This document shows, one piece after another, positions 16,736 to 25,038 of a stretch of 64,000 nt of DNA. The DNA comes from Promethearchaeota archaeon (GTDB lineage: Archaea > Asgardarchaeota > Lokiarchaeia > Sigyniarchaeales > SOKP01), in assembly GCA_030606485.1 (NCBI GenBank), contig JAUWGH010000003.1:248001-312000 (forward strand), in the 5' to 3' direction. The translations under genes and the position numbers were made by a program. Numbering within the stretch: position 1 is the stretch's first letter; every line of letters begins with the position of its first letter. The notes beneath the pieces were generated by a model. It ran no database searches and was not told the origin of the DNA. It saw only the letters and a list, made by a program, of their open reading frames with translations.

Positions 16736-16741
16736 AGGAGG
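16736..16741 (+). promoter_or_regulatory. Shine-Dalgarno of accessory-domain gene B2
   Basis: AGGAGG lies 10 bases before the ATG at 16752, matching the arrangement before the gene at 13986. Confidence 0.65.
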
Positions 16742-16751
16742 TAAGTAAAAA

Positions 16752-17450
16752 ATGCAAGTATTAGAATTAGAAAGATTAAAAAATAAAACTCTTAAATTGT
16801 TATTAGTAGAGAGTGAATTTCCAATAGATTGGTCATTGGAAGCATCTTCAGAGGAAGAAGCTATTGCTGCAAAATTATTTATTATGTCTAAGAAATATTT
16901 GCAGTTTATTGAAGATATAGTAAAAAATCACAAGCCAGATTTTATAGTGGAAGAAAAAGGAATGCGCTCAAGTGATGATTTACAATATGATGATGCTTTA
17001 GTAGATTTATTCAGAGAATATAACATTCGATATAAAATGGTTGATATTTCCGAGAATGCTTTAGGTTATCTTGCTTCGACAATTGACAGAAATGTAGGTC
17101 TTTTAAAAGACTTTAGAGTAGAAATTGAAAATTTAAAAGAGAAGGGTGGTTTTCATCCTAATGATTTTAAACTTGAGCAATTAGTTGCCTGGAGGGATTA
17201 TTTACAGGGCGAATATTCTAATCAAGAAGATGAGATAAGATATGAAGTCCGTGAATCTTGGATGATGATGGGGATTCTTGATTTAGCAAGGAAGATTGAG
17301 AAAAAGCATTTAAAAGCAATATTTATCTGTGATAAAGAACATTTTGATGGAATAAAATCTCTAGCAGATGATTTAGGAATAAATATTGAAGTAATAAATG
17401 TAAATAAAATTTTAAAAAAAATAGAACAGCATTCGACACAAATTAATTAA
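16752..17450 (+). CDS. Stand-alone accessory domain B2 (long form without MtdB)
   Basis: 232 residues that correspond to residues 1-230 of the two MtdB fusions: LKNKTLKLLLVESEFPIDWSLE, HKPDFIVEEKGMRSSDDL, YKMVDISENALGYLAS, GGFHPND, VRESWMMMGILDLARK and AIFICDKEHFDGIKSLADDLGI are all kept. It ends where the dehydrogenase half would begin, showing that the accessory domain is a self-standing unit. Whether the MtdB half was lost here or never present cannot be told; no MtdB remnant is visible in the 24 bp before the next gene. Probably forms hetero-oligomers with the fused copies. Function unknown; TraB/Tiki-like topology is an inference from the PDFIVEE-like strand and the C-terminal FICDK.HFDGI strand. 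Confidence 0.82.
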   Translation: MQVLELERLKNKTLKLLLVESEFPIDWSLEASSEEEAIAAKLFIMSKKYLQFIEDIVKNHKPDFIVEEKGMRSSDDLQYDDALVDLFREYNIRYKMVDISENALGYLASTIDRNVGLLKDFRVEIENLKEKGGFHPNDFKLEQLVAWRDYLQGEYSNQEDEIRYEVRESWMMMGILDLARKIEKKHLKAIFICDKEHFDGIKSLADDLGINIEVINVNKILKKIEQHSTQIN

Positions 17451-17474
17451 AAAATAAGAGGTAATTTTTATAAA

Positions 17475-19148
17475 ATGCAATCTTTAGAATTAAAACCTTT
17501 AAAAAATAAGACTCTTAAGTTAGTATTAGTTGAGAGTGAATTTCCAATAGATTGGTCGTTGGAAGAGCCGACAGGGGAAGAAGCCATTGCTGCAAATATA
17601 TTTTTTGTTTCTAAGGAATATATGGAATTTACTGAAAATTTGGTGAAGAAATACAATCCTGATTTTGCAGTAGAGGATAAAGGGATGAGGTCAAATGATA
17701 GGCTGCTTTATGAGGATGAATTTGTAGATTTATTCAGAAAAAATGAGATCCCCTACAAAATGATAGGCATCCCTGAGAATGCTCTAAATTATATCTCCTC
17801 GGGATTGAATGGTAGTAAAGAACTTATAGAGAAATTTACTTCGGAGATTAGGGAATTAAAAGAAAAAGGCGGAGTTCATCCAAATGATCCACATTATCAA
17901 CAATTAATGATGTGGAGAGAACATTTACGGGATGAGTATAATAAGCAGGAAGATGAGATAAGATATAAAATCCGCGAATCTTGGATGATGATGGGAATTC
18001 TTGAATTAGGAAAAAAAATGGAGAAAAAACACTTGAAGGCATTATTTATTTGTGATAAAAGGCATTTTGATGGCATTTCGACTTTAGCAGATGATCTTGG
18101 AATTGACATTGAACAAATAAATATCAAAAAAGTTGCTAAAGATTTTCATGATGATATTTCTTCGGTAAAAGAATTAGTAAATACATCTGTTCTCGAAATA
18201 ATCCCGATAAAGATAAAGAAAAAAGTGAAGGCGGAAAGTATTTTGTATTTTTTTGATACTGATGAATATGCATCACCTTTTGATATTAATATGGCCTATG
18301 ATGCAGGGTTTAATGTTGTTATTCCTTTTTGCAACATTACGGCTGATAGAGTCGCTAGATTGGTCCAAGATGCTATGTTTTCACGAAAACCAAATGCTCC
18401 AACCGTTTATTTTGTTGGTGGATCAGATGTTGAAGAAGGTGAGAAAGTTGCAGAAGAGGTACAAAATGCACTTGTTCCTCCTTTTGAGGCCCCTGTAATT
18501 ATAGATCCTCGTGGAGCTCATACTACGGCTTCAGCTGTTGTTGCTAAAACCATAGAAATTGCAAGAAAACACGGAATAACAGATTTTACAGGAAAGAAAA
18601 TAGTTATTTTAGGGGGTACGGGACCAGTAGGACAAATTGGAGCGATACTTGCAGCTAAATTTCACGCTACACCCGTAATAATCTCCCGTCGGGAAAAGGC
18701 TGTAAAAGAACTTGCAAAGAAATTAATGGAAAAAGCAGGAGAAGGCGCTTCTGAAATAATTGGAATAGCGGCAACCACCGATGAAGAAAGATTTGAAATA
18801 GTAAAAGATGCCGATATAATTTGGTCAGTTGCAAAAGCCGGAATTCAAATGATATCAAAAGAATTAATGAAAAAACTCCCGCCAAACAAGATTGTTCTTG
18901 ATATTAATTTAGTTCCACCTTACGGAATTGAAGGACTAAAACCAAATTCTAACGACGATGAGATTTATCCAGGGATTTATGGAATCGGTGCTTTAGATAT
19001 AGGACGTCTTAAATATAAAATTGAAAGCCAGATTTTTAAGGATGCAACCAATACCAAGGGAAAGAAGGTGTTCGACTATAACTATGCTTTTGAAACAGCA
19101 AAAAAGATACTATTCGGAACTGAAATTACAGTTACACACACAAAATAA
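17475..19148 (+). CDS. Second accessory domain-MtdB fusion protein
   Basis: 557 residues, paralogue of the protein at 13986. The accessory domain (1-240) keeps YNPDFAVEDKGMR, IRESWMMMGILELGKK and LFICDKRHFDGISTLADDLGI. The MtdB half keeps YFFDTDEYASPFDINMAYDA, LVPPFEAPVIIDPRGAHTTA, the dinucleotide loop GGTGPVG and DINLVPPYGIEGLKP. Compared with the first fusion its loop has the canonical extra Gly (GGTGPVG rather than LGTGPVG), so cofactor preference may differ. A GAGG Shine-Dalgarno at 17458-17461 precedes the ATG at 17475. Two divergent copies in one cluster suggest two dehydrogenases with different electron acceptors, or subunits of one complex (inference). Confidence 0.86.
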   Translation: MQSLELKPLKNKTLKLVLVESEFPIDWSLEEPTGEEAIAANIFFVSKEYMEFTENLVKKYNPDFAVEDKGMRSNDRLLYEDEFVDLFRKNEIPYKMIGIPENALNYISSGLNGSKELIEKFTSEIRELKEKGGVHPNDPHYQQLMMWREHLRDEYNKQEDEIRYKIRESWMMMGILELGKKMEKKHLKALFICDKRHFDGISTLADDLGIDIEQINIKKVAKDFHDDISSVKELVNTSVLEIIPIKIKKKVKAESILYFFDTDEYASPFDINMAYDAGFNVVIPFCNITADRVARLVQDAMFSRKPNAPTVYFVGGSDVEEGEKVAEEVQNALVPPFEAPVIIDPRGAHTTASAVVAKTIEIARKHGITDFTGKKIVILGGTGPVGQIGAILAAKFHATPVIISRREKAVKELAKKLMEKAGEGASEIIGIAATTDEERFEIVKDADIIWSVAKAGIQMISKELMKKLPPNKIVLDINLVPPYGIEGLKPNSNDDEIYPGIYGIGALDIGRLKYKIESQIFKDATNTKGKKVFDYNYAFETAKKILFGTEITVTHTK

Positions 19149-19152
19149 TAAC

Positions 19153-19193
19153 TGTTTTTTTTTATTCTTTATTTTTTTGTTTTATTTTTCTTA
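19153..19193 (+). terminator. Poly-T terminator at end of MtdB-fusion cluster
   Basis: Runs of nine, seven and more T within 40 bases after the stop at 19148. The neighbouring gene is convergent, so this tract separates the transcripts. Confidence 0.5.
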
Positions 19194-19264
19194 TTAGGCG
19201 TTCAATATGATTGTGCCGTAAAAGTAAGAAATAATTAAAAAATAAAAATTAAATTATTTAGATT

Positions 19265-20116
19265 TTATTCTTTCCCTAATTTTTTTCTAACTTTTTTTAA
19301 GTCCCTATCAGTAATCCAGTGAATCAATTTAGGAAAGTGTCTAAACATTCTCCATGCCAATTTTGACACACCAGGAGGAATTGTATATTTCTTTTTCAAA
19401 ATTCCCTCGACAAATGCGTCTGCAATTTCCTCGGGACTATAGATTTTACTTCGTTCCGACATTATAAGGGTTTCTTTAGGTTTGGTCTTATTTTCCCTTT
19501 CGAATGAAGGTGTGTCAGTATCTGGGGGGAAAAGTATAGATACATTTATATTATAAGGTTTTAATTCATTTCGTAGAATTTCGGTTAGTCCTAAAATTGC
19601 ATATTTAGCTGGTGCATATGCAGCGTAGCCTATTAATGGATAATAACAAACTGCTGAAGAAACAAATGCAATGTACCCTTTCTTATCTTTCATAAAATAT
19701 GGTAGCATAATTAAAGTTGGAATTAATTGTCCGTAATAATTTCCATCTATTTGTTTTTGAAAATCTTCGAGTTTATAGTTTTCGATATAATCTGGAAGTG
19801 CATATCCTACAAAATTAAATAAATAATCGGGAACACGATGTTTTTCTATAAATTCCGCTAAAAGGGGTTTTAATTGCTCTATTTTTGTTGTATCACAAGA
19901 AATCATCTCAACAAATTGTTTATCATTAGTTTTTAAACTTTCTATTTCTTTAACAGCTTTTTTTAAATTTTCCACATTTCTCGCAATGATACAAACACTT
20001 CCCCCTAATTGAACAATATTCTTAGCTGTAGCTTTCCCCATACCAGTAGAACCTCCACTTACAATAACAATTTTTCCATCAAACGGCTGTTTTTTAATCA
20101 ATTTTTCTTTTAACAT
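19265..20116 (-). CDS. Short-chain dehydrogenase, 3-ketosphinganine reductase-like
   Basis: 283 residues, classical SDR. Cofactor loop GGSTGMGKA (about 21-29), Arg in IARN suggesting NADPH, catalytic Ser in FVSSAV and YAPAK as the YxxxK site. The C-terminal half (ILFPPDTDTPSFERENK, then YSPEEIADAFVEGILKKKY and a basic amphipathic tail WRMFRHFPKLIHW) resembles 3-ketodihydrosphingosine reductases rather than FabG. That would place it in reduction of a long-chain ketone or lipid intermediate at the membrane face; sphingolipid synthesis in this organism is not shown by any other gene here. Single gene, convergent with the MtdB cluster. Start at 20116; an alternative is not needed. Confidence 0.8.
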   Translation of the reverse strand: MLKEKLIKKQPFDGKIVIVSGGSTGMGKATAKNIVQLGGSVCIIARNVENLKKAVKEIESLKTNDKQFVEMISCDTTKIEQLKPLLAEFIEKHRVPDYLFNFVGYALPDYIENYKLEDFQKQIDGNYYGQLIPTLIMLPYFMKDKKGYIAFVSSAVCYYPLIGYAAYAPAKYAILGLTEILRNELKPYNINVSILFPPDTDTPSFERENKTKPKETLIMSERSKIYSPEEIADAFVEGILKKKYTIPPGVSKLAWRMFRHFPKLIHWITDRDLKKVRKKLGKE

Positions 20117-20255
20117 AAAATCATCACTCTAAAATTATTATTTTTCAATTAAAATATAATTAAATTTTGATAATAAAAATATTAAACTTAATTCTTAAAA
20201 TTCTCTAAAAAAATTATTTTTAATAAATGATTCTTTATTCGATTTTCTAAATTTA

Positions 20256-20268
20256 AAAAATATAAATT
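20256..20268 (+). promoter_or_regulatory. TATA box of leaderless DUF39 gene
   Basis: AAAAAATATAAATTT is centred about 28 bp before the ATG at 20291 with no Shine-Dalgarno in between, so the transcript probably starts at or next to the initiation codon. Confidence 0.6.
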
Positions 20269-20290
20269 TCATATTTCAATATTTAATTTA

Positions 20291-21571
20291 ATGGCTAAAA
20301 CAAGAACTATTGAAGAAATTACACAAAAAATCGAAAAAAACACCGCCGTCGTAATGACGGCGCAAGAATTCTTGGATAACATTGCAGAGGGTGAAAAAAT
20401 TGAATTCGAAGATGTTGATGTAATTACAACTGCGACAAAAGGATTAATGAGTGGAATTGCTGGAATATTTTCTTTTCGATTAGCTGAACCAAAAAAATAT
20501 AGAAAATTTAAAGAAATAACCTTAAATGGAATTCCCGGTTATGTTGGTCCATGTCCTAATGAATTTTTAGGCGTAATTGATGTAATTGTATATAGCACAG
20601 CTCATAGTAAAACGAGAACCAATTATACAGGTGGTTTTTTATTTAGAGATCTCGTTGAAAATAAACCAATTGAAATGAAAGCAGAAACTGAAGAAGGAGT
20701 CGTAATAGAGAAAATGTTGAGCTTAAAAGATATGCAATTTGCAAGACTAATGGGGACTCGTCAAGCAATTAAAAATTATAGTGCAATGATGAATCCAACA
20801 AAAGAATATGTAGAGACTATTTTTTCAGCTCTAAAATTTGAACCAAATAATTCTCAACTAACATTTTCTGGGTGTGGAGCATTAAATCCACTTCAAAATG
20901 ATCCTGATTTTGAGACTATTGGAGTGGGTACTCCTGTATTAGTTAATGGAAGTATAGGATATGTTATGGGACCAGGAACTAGAAATTATATTTTAAAACC
21001 AAATTTAATGACTATCGCAGATTTTGAGGGAATGAAACCCGAATATATGGGTGCATTTATGACATCATATGGACCAGAACCAATATGTTCTATTGCAGTA
21101 CCATTTCCTATTTTGAATGAGAAGATTCTAAACAATATGGTTAAATCAGATAAAGATGTTCCTCTTCAAATTTTAAACTTAGTTGGAAGAGAAAAAATGG
21201 GTGAAATTACTTATGGGGATGTCTGGGATAATAATTACCTAATAACATTTGATCCTAAAAAATGTATAAAATGTGAAACTTGTCCAGTTGAAACTGATTG
21301 CCCAACCCATGCATTTACTGTGGAAAAGGGTATTGATAAAACAAGATGTTATAATTGTGGAACTTGTATTCAAATGTGTCCTGAACCCGCTTTTATTGGT
21401 GATTTAAAAAGCATTAAATTTGAAGGTAAGGAAGTTCCAGTCGTATTACGTCAATCAGATAGATTCGGAGCAATAAAATTAGCGGAAGAATTAAAATCAC
21501 TAATTTTAAAAGGAGAATTTCCTTTAAAGGAGTCTATTGCAAAAATAAAATTTTATAAATATAAGATATAA
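20291..21571 (+). CDS. DUF39 homocysteine biosynthesis protein fused to 2x[4Fe-4S] ferredoxin
   Basis: 426 residues. Residues 1-320 match the DUF39 family (TTATKGLMSGIAGIFSF, GIPGYVGPCPNEFLGVIDV, SGCGALNPLQNDP, GTPVLVNGSIGYVMGPGTR), whose methanogen members make homocysteine from aspartate semialdehyde and sulfide. Residues about 324-375 hold two ferredoxin motifs: CIKCETCPVETDC, then CYNCGTCIQMCPEP. In methanogens the DUF39 protein carries CBS domains and the ferredoxin is a separate protein; here CBS is absent and the ferredoxin is joined on. Likely role: cytosolic sulfur incorporation with reducing power supplied internally. A GC-rich hairpin (20344-20362) lies close to the start of this apparently leaderless gene. 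Confidence 0.85.
   Translation: MAKTRTIEEITQKIEKNTAVVMTAQEFLDNIAEGEKIEFEDVDVITTATKGLMSGIAGIFSFRLAEPKKYRKFKEITLNGIPGYVGPCPNEFLGVIDVIVYSTAHSKTRTNYTGGFLFRDLVENKPIEMKAETEEGVVIEKMLSLKDMQFARLMGTRQAIKNYSAMMNPTKEYVETIFSALKFEPNNSQLTFSGCGALNPLQNDPDFETIGVGTPVLVNGSIGYVMGPGTRNYILKPNLMTIADFEGMKPEYMGAFMTSYGPEPICSIAVPFPILNEKILNNMVKSDKDVPLQILNLVGREKMGEITYGDVWDNNYLITFDPKKCIKCETCPVETDCPTHAFTVEKGIDKTRCYNCGTCIQMCPEPAFIGDLKSIKFEGKEVPVVLRQSDRFGAIKLAEELKSLILKGEFPLKESIAKIKFYKYKI
20344..20362 (+). other. GC-rich hairpin near the 5' end of DUF39 mRNA
   Basis: CGCCGTC and GACGGCG form a perfect 7-bp stem around a GTAAT loop, inside codons 18-24. It is the most GC-rich patch in the surrounding kilobase and starts 53 bases after the ATG of an apparently leaderless message. 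Confidence 0.45.
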
Positions 21572-21581
21572 AAATTAAAGT

Positions 21582-22034
21582 ATGAAAAATATGTCTGAAA
21601 TAAAAATTCCTAAATTTGACCAAGTAGGTATTGTTGTAAAAGATATCGAAAAAGCTGCGGAGATCTTTGGAAAGCTTCTTAACTTTCGAGCTAAACTAAA
21701 TATCGTTGAACAAAGTAGCGATGTAAATTATAAAGGTCAGGAAGGAACTGTGAAAATGAAAAAAATTATGCAGCATTGGGGGGATAAACAGTTAGAAATT
21801 GTGGAAGTCGTAGAAGCCACAGGGCCTAATGTTTATTCCGATGCGATCGAAGCAGGACGATTTGGATTACATCACCTAGGAACATATACCAAAAACGCAG
21901 ACGAAATGTTAAAATTTTTCAAAGAAAAGTATAATATCGATGTTATCCAAAGCGGAAAAGCCGGGAAAGTTAATTTTTATTACCTCGATACCGAAAAAAT
22001 ATTAGGATTTATTCTAGAACTTATTAATATTTAA
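21582..22034 (+). CDS. VOC (glyoxalase/bleomycin resistance) superfamily protein
   Basis: 150 residues. FDQVGIVVKDIEKAAEIFGKLLNF is the typical first beta-alpha-beta unit of a vicinal-oxygen-chelate protein, and GLHHLGTYTKNADEMLKFFKEKY the second. His and Glu positions (QHWGDKQLEIVE, LHHLG, ILGFILELI) could supply the metal ligands. Methylmalonyl-CoA epimerase and lyase-like members have this length, but the exact substrate is unclear. It lies 10 bp after the DUF39 gene and 17 bp before a ThDP enzyme, so it is part of one operon. The start is either 21582 or the ATG at 21591 (MSEIKIPK). Confidence 0.78.
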   Translation: MKNMSEIKIPKFDQVGIVVKDIEKAAEIFGKLLNFRAKLNIVEQSSDVNYKGQEGTVKMKKIMQHWGDKQLEIVEVVEATGPNVYSDAIEAGRFGLHHLGTYTKNADEMLKFFKEKYNIDVIQSGKAGKVNFYYLDTEKILGFILELINI

Positions 22035-22051
22035 TATTATTAATCAAATCA

Positions 22052-23812
22052 ATGAGAAAAATTATGAGTAAAGAAAAAAAAGAAGAAAGTTATAATGGTG
22101 GGGATTTATTTGTCCAATGCTTACTTAATGAAGGCGTGGAGTATATATTTGGCATTGTAGGAGGGCAATTATTAGCGATTTATGATGCGATAAATCGATG
22201 GGGTAAGGATAAAGGCATCGATACCATAATGACAAGACACGAACAAGCAGCAGGACACATGGCTGATGGCTACGCAAGAGTTACCGGGAAAATCGGTGTA
22301 TGTATGGGTACCGTAGGACCCGGAGTGACTCATTTAATACCAGCTGTCGCCGCCGCATACATGGATTCGATACCTCTCCTCGTTATAGGTGCCCAAATTT
22401 TAAGGGTACAAGACCGTAAAGGTTTTTATCAAGGCGATGTTCAACAAATAGAAATGTTGAGACCAATTACTAAGTTTCAAATTAGAGTAGAGGAACCTAA
22501 TAAAATCCCCGGTGCAGTTCGGGCTTGCTTTATTGAAGCTTTATCTGGAAGACAGCGCCCAGTTTTTCTAGAGATAAGGGAATCTGCTCTAACGGGCAGA
22601 GTTAGTAAAGAAGTTATGGAACAGATATGGAGTCCAGAATTGTACAGACCTCAAACAAAGCTTTTTGGGGATCCAAAACAAATTGAGAAAGCATTAGAAC
22701 TCCTTAAAAATGCGAAGAAACCGTTTTTAATAGTTGGGGGCGGCGTAATGAGGTCAGGAGCTTGGGAGGAGTTGAGGAAATTTTCAATTAAATACAAAAT
22801 CCCGATTGGAACAACACCCAATGGGGTGGGAGCATTAGGAAAGGATGACGAAACCTTTGTTGGTACGACCGTGGGACCAACTTATATGCAAAACACTGCT
22901 AAAACCGCGGATGTCGTGATGGCTGTGGGTTGTAAGTGGGATTTCACTTTATTTTTCGGAGGTGCGCCCTTATGGGGGTCCAATCAAAAGACTATACATG
23001 TGGACATTGATCCTCAAGTTATAGGATTAAACCGTAAGACGGATATCGGAATAGTAGCCGATGCAAAGGCGGCTTTAACCCAAATTTTAGAGAAAAGTGA
23101 TGAGTACCTAAAAGAAAATCAATTTTCTGAGTGGAACATTCAAGTTCAAGAATATAAGGAAAAACGAGAGCAATTAGAATTAAAACCAAAAATTTCGGAA
23201 AAAGTTCCTATTCAGACGCAAAGATTATTAAATGAAATCTTCGATTTCTTTCCAAAAGAAACGATTTTTGCAATAGATGGCGGTGATCTTGCTACATTTT
23301 GTTGGATGCAAGTTAATACAAAGCATAGACCTCCACGAAGTACTTTAGCTTCTATTTCAATGGGTCATTTAGGAGTTGGGATTCCGTATGTAATCGGCGC
23401 AAAATTTGCATTTCCGGATAAACCATGTGTAAATATAGTAGGTGACGGCTCATTCCTATTTAATGTACAAGAACTCGATACATCTATAAGATACAAATTG
23501 CCAATCATAAATATAATTGCAAATAATAGTGCGTGGGGCATGATTAAAAGTGGGCAACGATATGGCTGGAATAAACGATATTATAATGTAGATCTTATAG
23601 GAACTGACTATGCTCGGATTGGAAAGGGTTTTGGATGTTATGCTGAAACAGTTGAAAAACCAGAAGATCTCAAACCTGCCTTTCAGCGGGCGATAGATTC
23701 GAGATTACCTGCAGTAATAAATGTAATATTGGAGTTTAAAACACCAGTTGCTACAAAAATACTCCAAACAATGAAAAAAGCAACAATAAAAAAGGCGCAA
23801 AAAGCAAAGTGA
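22052..23812 (+). CDS. ThDP-dependent enzyme of the acetolactate synthase family
   Basis: 586 residues with the three-domain plan of acetohydroxyacid synthase and relatives. The N-terminal pyrimidine-binding domain has GGQLLAIYDAI and RHEQAAGHMADGYARVTG with the catalytic Glu. The central domain includes KPFLIVGGGVMRSGAWEEL. The C-terminal ThDP/Mg motif is VGDGSFLFNVQELDTSIRYKLPIINIIANN. No regulatory subunit gene follows, and the neighbours are not branched-chain amino-acid genes, so a decarboxylase or carboligase other than AHAS is quite possible (inference). Start at 22052 or the ATG at 22064 (MSKEKKEE). GC content is slightly above its neighbours. Last gene of the DUF39-VOC-ThDP run. Confidence 0.85.
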   Translation: MRKIMSKEKKEESYNGGDLFVQCLLNEGVEYIFGIVGGQLLAIYDAINRWGKDKGIDTIMTRHEQAAGHMADGYARVTGKIGVCMGTVGPGVTHLIPAVAAAYMDSIPLLVIGAQILRVQDRKGFYQGDVQQIEMLRPITKFQIRVEEPNKIPGAVRACFIEALSGRQRPVFLEIRESALTGRVSKEVMEQIWSPELYRPQTKLFGDPKQIEKALELLKNAKKPFLIVGGGVMRSGAWEELRKFSIKYKIPIGTTPNGVGALGKDDETFVGTTVGPTYMQNTAKTADVVMAVGCKWDFTLFFGGAPLWGSNQKTIHVDIDPQVIGLNRKTDIGIVADAKAALTQILEKSDEYLKENQFSEWNIQVQEYKEKREQLELKPKISEKVPIQTQRLLNEIFDFFPKETIFAIDGGDLATFCWMQVNTKHRPPRSTLASISMGHLGVGIPYVIGAKFAFPDKPCVNIVGDGSFLFNVQELDTSIRYKLPIINIIANNSAWGMIKSGQRYGWNKRYYNVDLIGTDYARIGKGFGCYAETVEKPEDLKPAFQRAIDSRLPAVINVILEFKTPVATKILQTMKKATIKKAQKAK

Positions 23813-23874
23813 TAAAAATTTTTTTATATTCTTTTTTATTAAATGGATACTTAAATTAGAAAAAAATCAATTTA

Positions 23875-24855
23875 TTAGATTTCAACAAGGATTTTAATAA
23901 AATCTCTTTCTCCGGGTTTAAGAAATCTTTCAAAACCTGTTTGAATCTTGTCTAAAGGTATCACATCTGTAATGAAATGAGAGGGATTAACTTTATTATC
24001 TTCAAATAATTTTATCGCTCCTAATATATCATCTTGATCGTGCCCCATACATCCTTTAAAACAAATTTCTTTAGAATTAATTGTAAATATTGGAAAATCG
24101 ATACTTCCCTTATGAATCCCTTCAAGTAGAATCGTTCCACCTTTTTTAATAAGATCCATAGCCATTTTTATCGTATTTTCATTTCCAGCACAATCGAAAA
24201 TAAAAGTAGATCTCCCGTGGGATTTCATAAATTTTTTAACTTTCACTATTTTAGGAGGAAACACATCAGTGGCTCCAATCTCTTTCGCTCTTTCCCTTAA
24301 AAATTCATGAGGTTCAATTACAATAATATATTCAGGATTCTTCTCTGTTATTAAAGTATTTAAAAAGGATAGACCAATAGAACCAGCTCCAATAATTATG
24401 ATTTTTTCATTATTTCCGATATTGGATAATGTCATACCTCTAATTGCATTTGCAAAAGTTTCAATCAAAACAGCATCTCTACTGGAAAGTGATTCTGGGG
24501 GAGGAAATACATTATTTTGATTGACTTTTACATATTCGGCGAATCCTCCATCTTGAAAGATACCCATTCCAGCTACTTGCCCTATTTCAATTGCAACGTT
24601 CAGTGCAACAACTTTATCTCCTTTTTTCCAGTTTGATACATTTTCTCCAAGTTCTGCAATTTCTCCAGAGATTTCATGTCCCATAATTAAAGGTGTTTGA
24701 TACATTTTATGGATAAAATTAGAAATATCACTTCCACAGATTCCACAGTAATGAACTCTAACAATTACCTCATCAGGTCCCGGAACTGGTTTAGGATAAT
24801 CATCTCTATATACAATTTTTTTTACATCTTCAAATACAGCAGCCCTAATTTTCAA
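23875..24855 (-). CDS. Zinc-dependent medium-chain alcohol dehydrogenase
   Basis: 326 residues. Catalytic zinc ligands are visible in VHYCGICGSDISNF (Cys) and LIMGHEISGEIAELG (His-Glu), and the dinucleotide site in IIIGAGSIGLSFL. The structural zinc loop with four cysteines is absent, so only one metal is likely bound. The C-terminal IKILVEI and the substitution pattern resemble sorbitol/threonine dehydrogenase-like members with wide specificity. It is a single minus-strand gene convergent with the ThDP enzyme. Probably interconverts a secondary alcohol or polyol and its ketone with NAD(P); the substrate is not readable. Confidence 0.85.
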   Translation of the reverse strand: MKIRAAVFEDVKKIVYRDDYPKPVPGPDEVIVRVHYCGICGSDISNFIHKMYQTPLIMGHEISGEIAELGENVSNWKKGDKVVALNVAIEIGQVAGMGIFQDGGFAEYVKVNQNNVFPPPESLSSRDAVLIETFANAIRGMTLSNIGNNEKIIIIGAGSIGLSFLNTLITEKNPEYIIVIEPHEFLRERAKEIGATDVFPPKIVKVKKFMKSHGRSTFIFDCAGNENTIKMAMDLIKKGGTILLEGIHKGSIDFPIFTINSKEICFKGCMGHDQDDILGAIKLFEDNKVNPSHFITDVIPLDKIQTGFERFLKPGERDFIKILVEI

Positions 24856-25038
24856 TCATCTTAATGTGATAATTTAAAAATTTATATTATTTATTGAACA
24901 GTCAAACAATCTTTGTTATTTAAAGTTTTAAATATTTATTATAAATAAATTTACAATCGATTAAAGTTTTAAATTAATAATTAAATTATTCTAAGAGAAT
25001 CTAAAAATTAAATATCAATATTTCGGATATATTAAATT

